Source: an uncultured Porphyromonas sp.
GTDB lineage: Bacteria > Bacteroidota > Bacteroidia > Bacteroidales > Porphyromonadaceae
DNA: 13,537 nucleotides
Reading direction: 5' to 3'
NCBI GenBank assembly: GCA_900546675.1
Contig: URDQ01000056.1
Span: 1 to 13,537 of the forward strand
The notes beneath the pieces are model-generated. The model had not been told where the DNA came from. It did not search any database and saw nothing but the letters and a program-made list of their open reading frames with translations. The position numbers and the translations under genes are program-made. Below, piece by piece: positions 12,536-13,537 of this stretch (its first letter is position 1; the number at the start of each line of letters is the position of its first letter).

Positions 12536-13537
12536 TAGTAGCCTATCTACACGCAACAGTTGAATCTTTGACCCACTCATCATATCACTTACAACTTCTT
12601 CTAGAGATAAGAATGTGTTTTTTTGCGGATCGTAGATAACTAATCCGTTGGCAGTCCTCTCTGCCGTAACAACATGTCCTAACTCTTTTGAAATGTCCCA
12701 GCCTATGTGGTAGCGACTACCGATTGGCTGGGTTTGCTTTTCTATAGCTTTCACAATAATATCGTCTGGCTCTCCGTCTATCAAAGCTGAGAATTCGGGC
12801 GTTTTCCCCTTGGCTGTCATCCAGATGCTACGAGTGTCCTCTGATAGTAGCTTTGATATGCTTCCGTCTCGTGCATCGTACTTTAAGGTGGATATGTCAT
12901 ACCCTCTGAGTCTCATCTCGTGTACTACTACGCAGGAGGCACAGTTCTCAGTGTCTCGTGAGATGTTAGATTGTCCGTTGTCTGCTTCATCAAAAGACAT
13001 CACCTTTCCACGCTTATAGCCCGTAGCCTTATTTATCTCTTCAAAGTTCTTCATTTGAGCCTCAGAGAAGTTGTCTAGTGTCTTGTGGTCGGCTAGTGCT
13101 GTCTGCGCTTCTTTTGTCGCTTTGCGCCCGAGCTTGTTGCCGTATGTGCCTAGCTTTTGAGCTTCTATAGGCAGATTCTTGAATGTCGTGGTGAGGGTGC
13201 CGTCCTTGCCTACCTTGTAGTTGTCACGGACGAAGTAGGGGAGCGTGCCTGCTTTGCTGGCTCGCTGGATGCGGTCGCTGTTGTTGGCGAGGTGGTCTGT
13301 GAAGTTCTTCGGAGGGGCGGTCACTTGTCCCGTGGGGGCTGGGGGCTGTTTGCCGTTGGCTATTAGCTCTTGGCGGGCTTGGAAGCTGTCGATGTCCTCC
13401 ATAATCGGTACTGCGTGGCATCGGCAGTGGGGGTGCCAGCCGACGAACTCGAACTCCTTGGGGTACTTGCCCGCTAGCTCCTCGCAAATGGGGCAGACGT
13501 TGGGGTTAGTCCCCGAGACCTGCACCTCGTAGCCGAG
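12491..13537 (-). CDS. Phage minor head protein (MuF-like) with C-terminal papain-fold toxin domain, 5' end outside window
   Basis: Partial: the frame is open to the window edge. Numbering starts from the Val codon at 13525. Residues 11-37 carry CPIC...HPHCRCH, the Cys/His motif of the Mu gpF/SPP1 gp7 head-morphogenesis family, which takes part in capsid assembly and packaging. FTDHLANNSDRI...LPYFVRDN (75-102) is a linker common in Bacteroidota phage head proteins. The C-terminal 160 residues look like a papain-fold toxin 1 (glutamine-deamidase type) domain: MSFDEADNG (176-184); NCASCVVVHEMRLRGYDI (194-211) with candidate nucleophile C195 or C198; GH (283-284) with H284; and VIYDPQ (296-301) with D299. 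Such a fusion matches the MuF polymorphic toxins of temperate phages. The substrate is unknown. The 3' end overlaps a convergent gene, and no terminator is evident. Confidence 0.82.
   Translation of the reverse strand, partial: LGYEVQVSGTNPNVCPICEELAGKYPKEFEFVGWHPHCRCHAVPIMEDIDSFQARQELIANGKQPPAPTGQVTAPPKNFTDHLANNSDRIQRASKAGTLPYFVRDNYKVGKDGTLTTTFKNLPIEAQKLGTYGNKLGRKATKEAQTALADHKTLDNFSEAQMKNFEEINKATGYKRGKVMSFDEADNGQSNISRDTENCASCVVVHEMRLRGYDISTLKYDARDGSISKLLSEDTRSIWMTAKGKTPEFSALIDGEPDDIIVKAIEKQTQPIGSRYHIGWDISKELGHVVTAERTANGLVIYDPQKNTFLSLEEVVSDMMSGSKIQLLRVDRLLLRSNLLESISSTLK

Overview
The window reads as a chromosomal segment of a Bacteroidota bacterium, most likely Porphyromonas or a close relative. 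The support is the gene order murG-murC-ftsQ-ftsA-ftsZ with Bacteroidota-type proteins, a SusC/BtuB-style receptor beside a DUF5074 beta-propeller lipoprotein, and several promoters of the Bacteroidota form TTG/GTG - 20 bp - TAnnTTTG. The genus is an inference from gene order as I remember it and was not tested by alignment. Almost everything is on the minus strand, so transcription runs from high to low coordinates.

Layout from high to low coordinates. (1) 12491-13537: the 3' part of a phage minor head (Mu gpF-like, 'MuF') gene whose C-terminus is a papain-fold deamidase-type toxin domain; its 5' end lies outside the window. A small plus-strand gene (12269-12535) with its own promoter converges on it and overlaps its 3' end. 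(2) 11948-12211: a cluster of degenerate direct and inverted repeats that looks like mobile-element debris. (3) 11266-11887: a RelE/HigB-type toxin and XRE antitoxin pair with a strong promoter almost touching the toxin start codon and a good terminator after the antitoxin. (4) 10767-11265: a gene-free stretch holding an array of short palindromes at 21-22 bp spacing, then a promoter and structured leader for murG. (5) 10766-3715: murG, murC, ftsQ, ftsA, ftsZ and a methylthioadenosine/S-adenosylhomocysteine nucleosidase, spaced by 9-55 bp, which looks like one operon for late peptidoglycan precursor synthesis and divisome assembly. (6) 3633-324: a promoter, a surface lipoprotein of the DUF5074/YncE beta-propeller type, an intrinsic terminator, and a TonB-dependent receptor. 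This pair resembles the BtuG-BtuB vitamin B12 uptake pair. (7) 1-323: no gene, and a second array of 22-bp-spaced palindromes.

Three points stand out. The division cluster, which in relatives such as P. gingivalis continues upstream of murG with ftsW, murD, mraY and murE, is replaced here by a toxin-antitoxin pair, repeats and a phage gene. The phage head protein carries what looks like an enzymatic toxin, with a possible immunity gene opposite. The same helically phased palindrome family appears in two separate intergenic regions.
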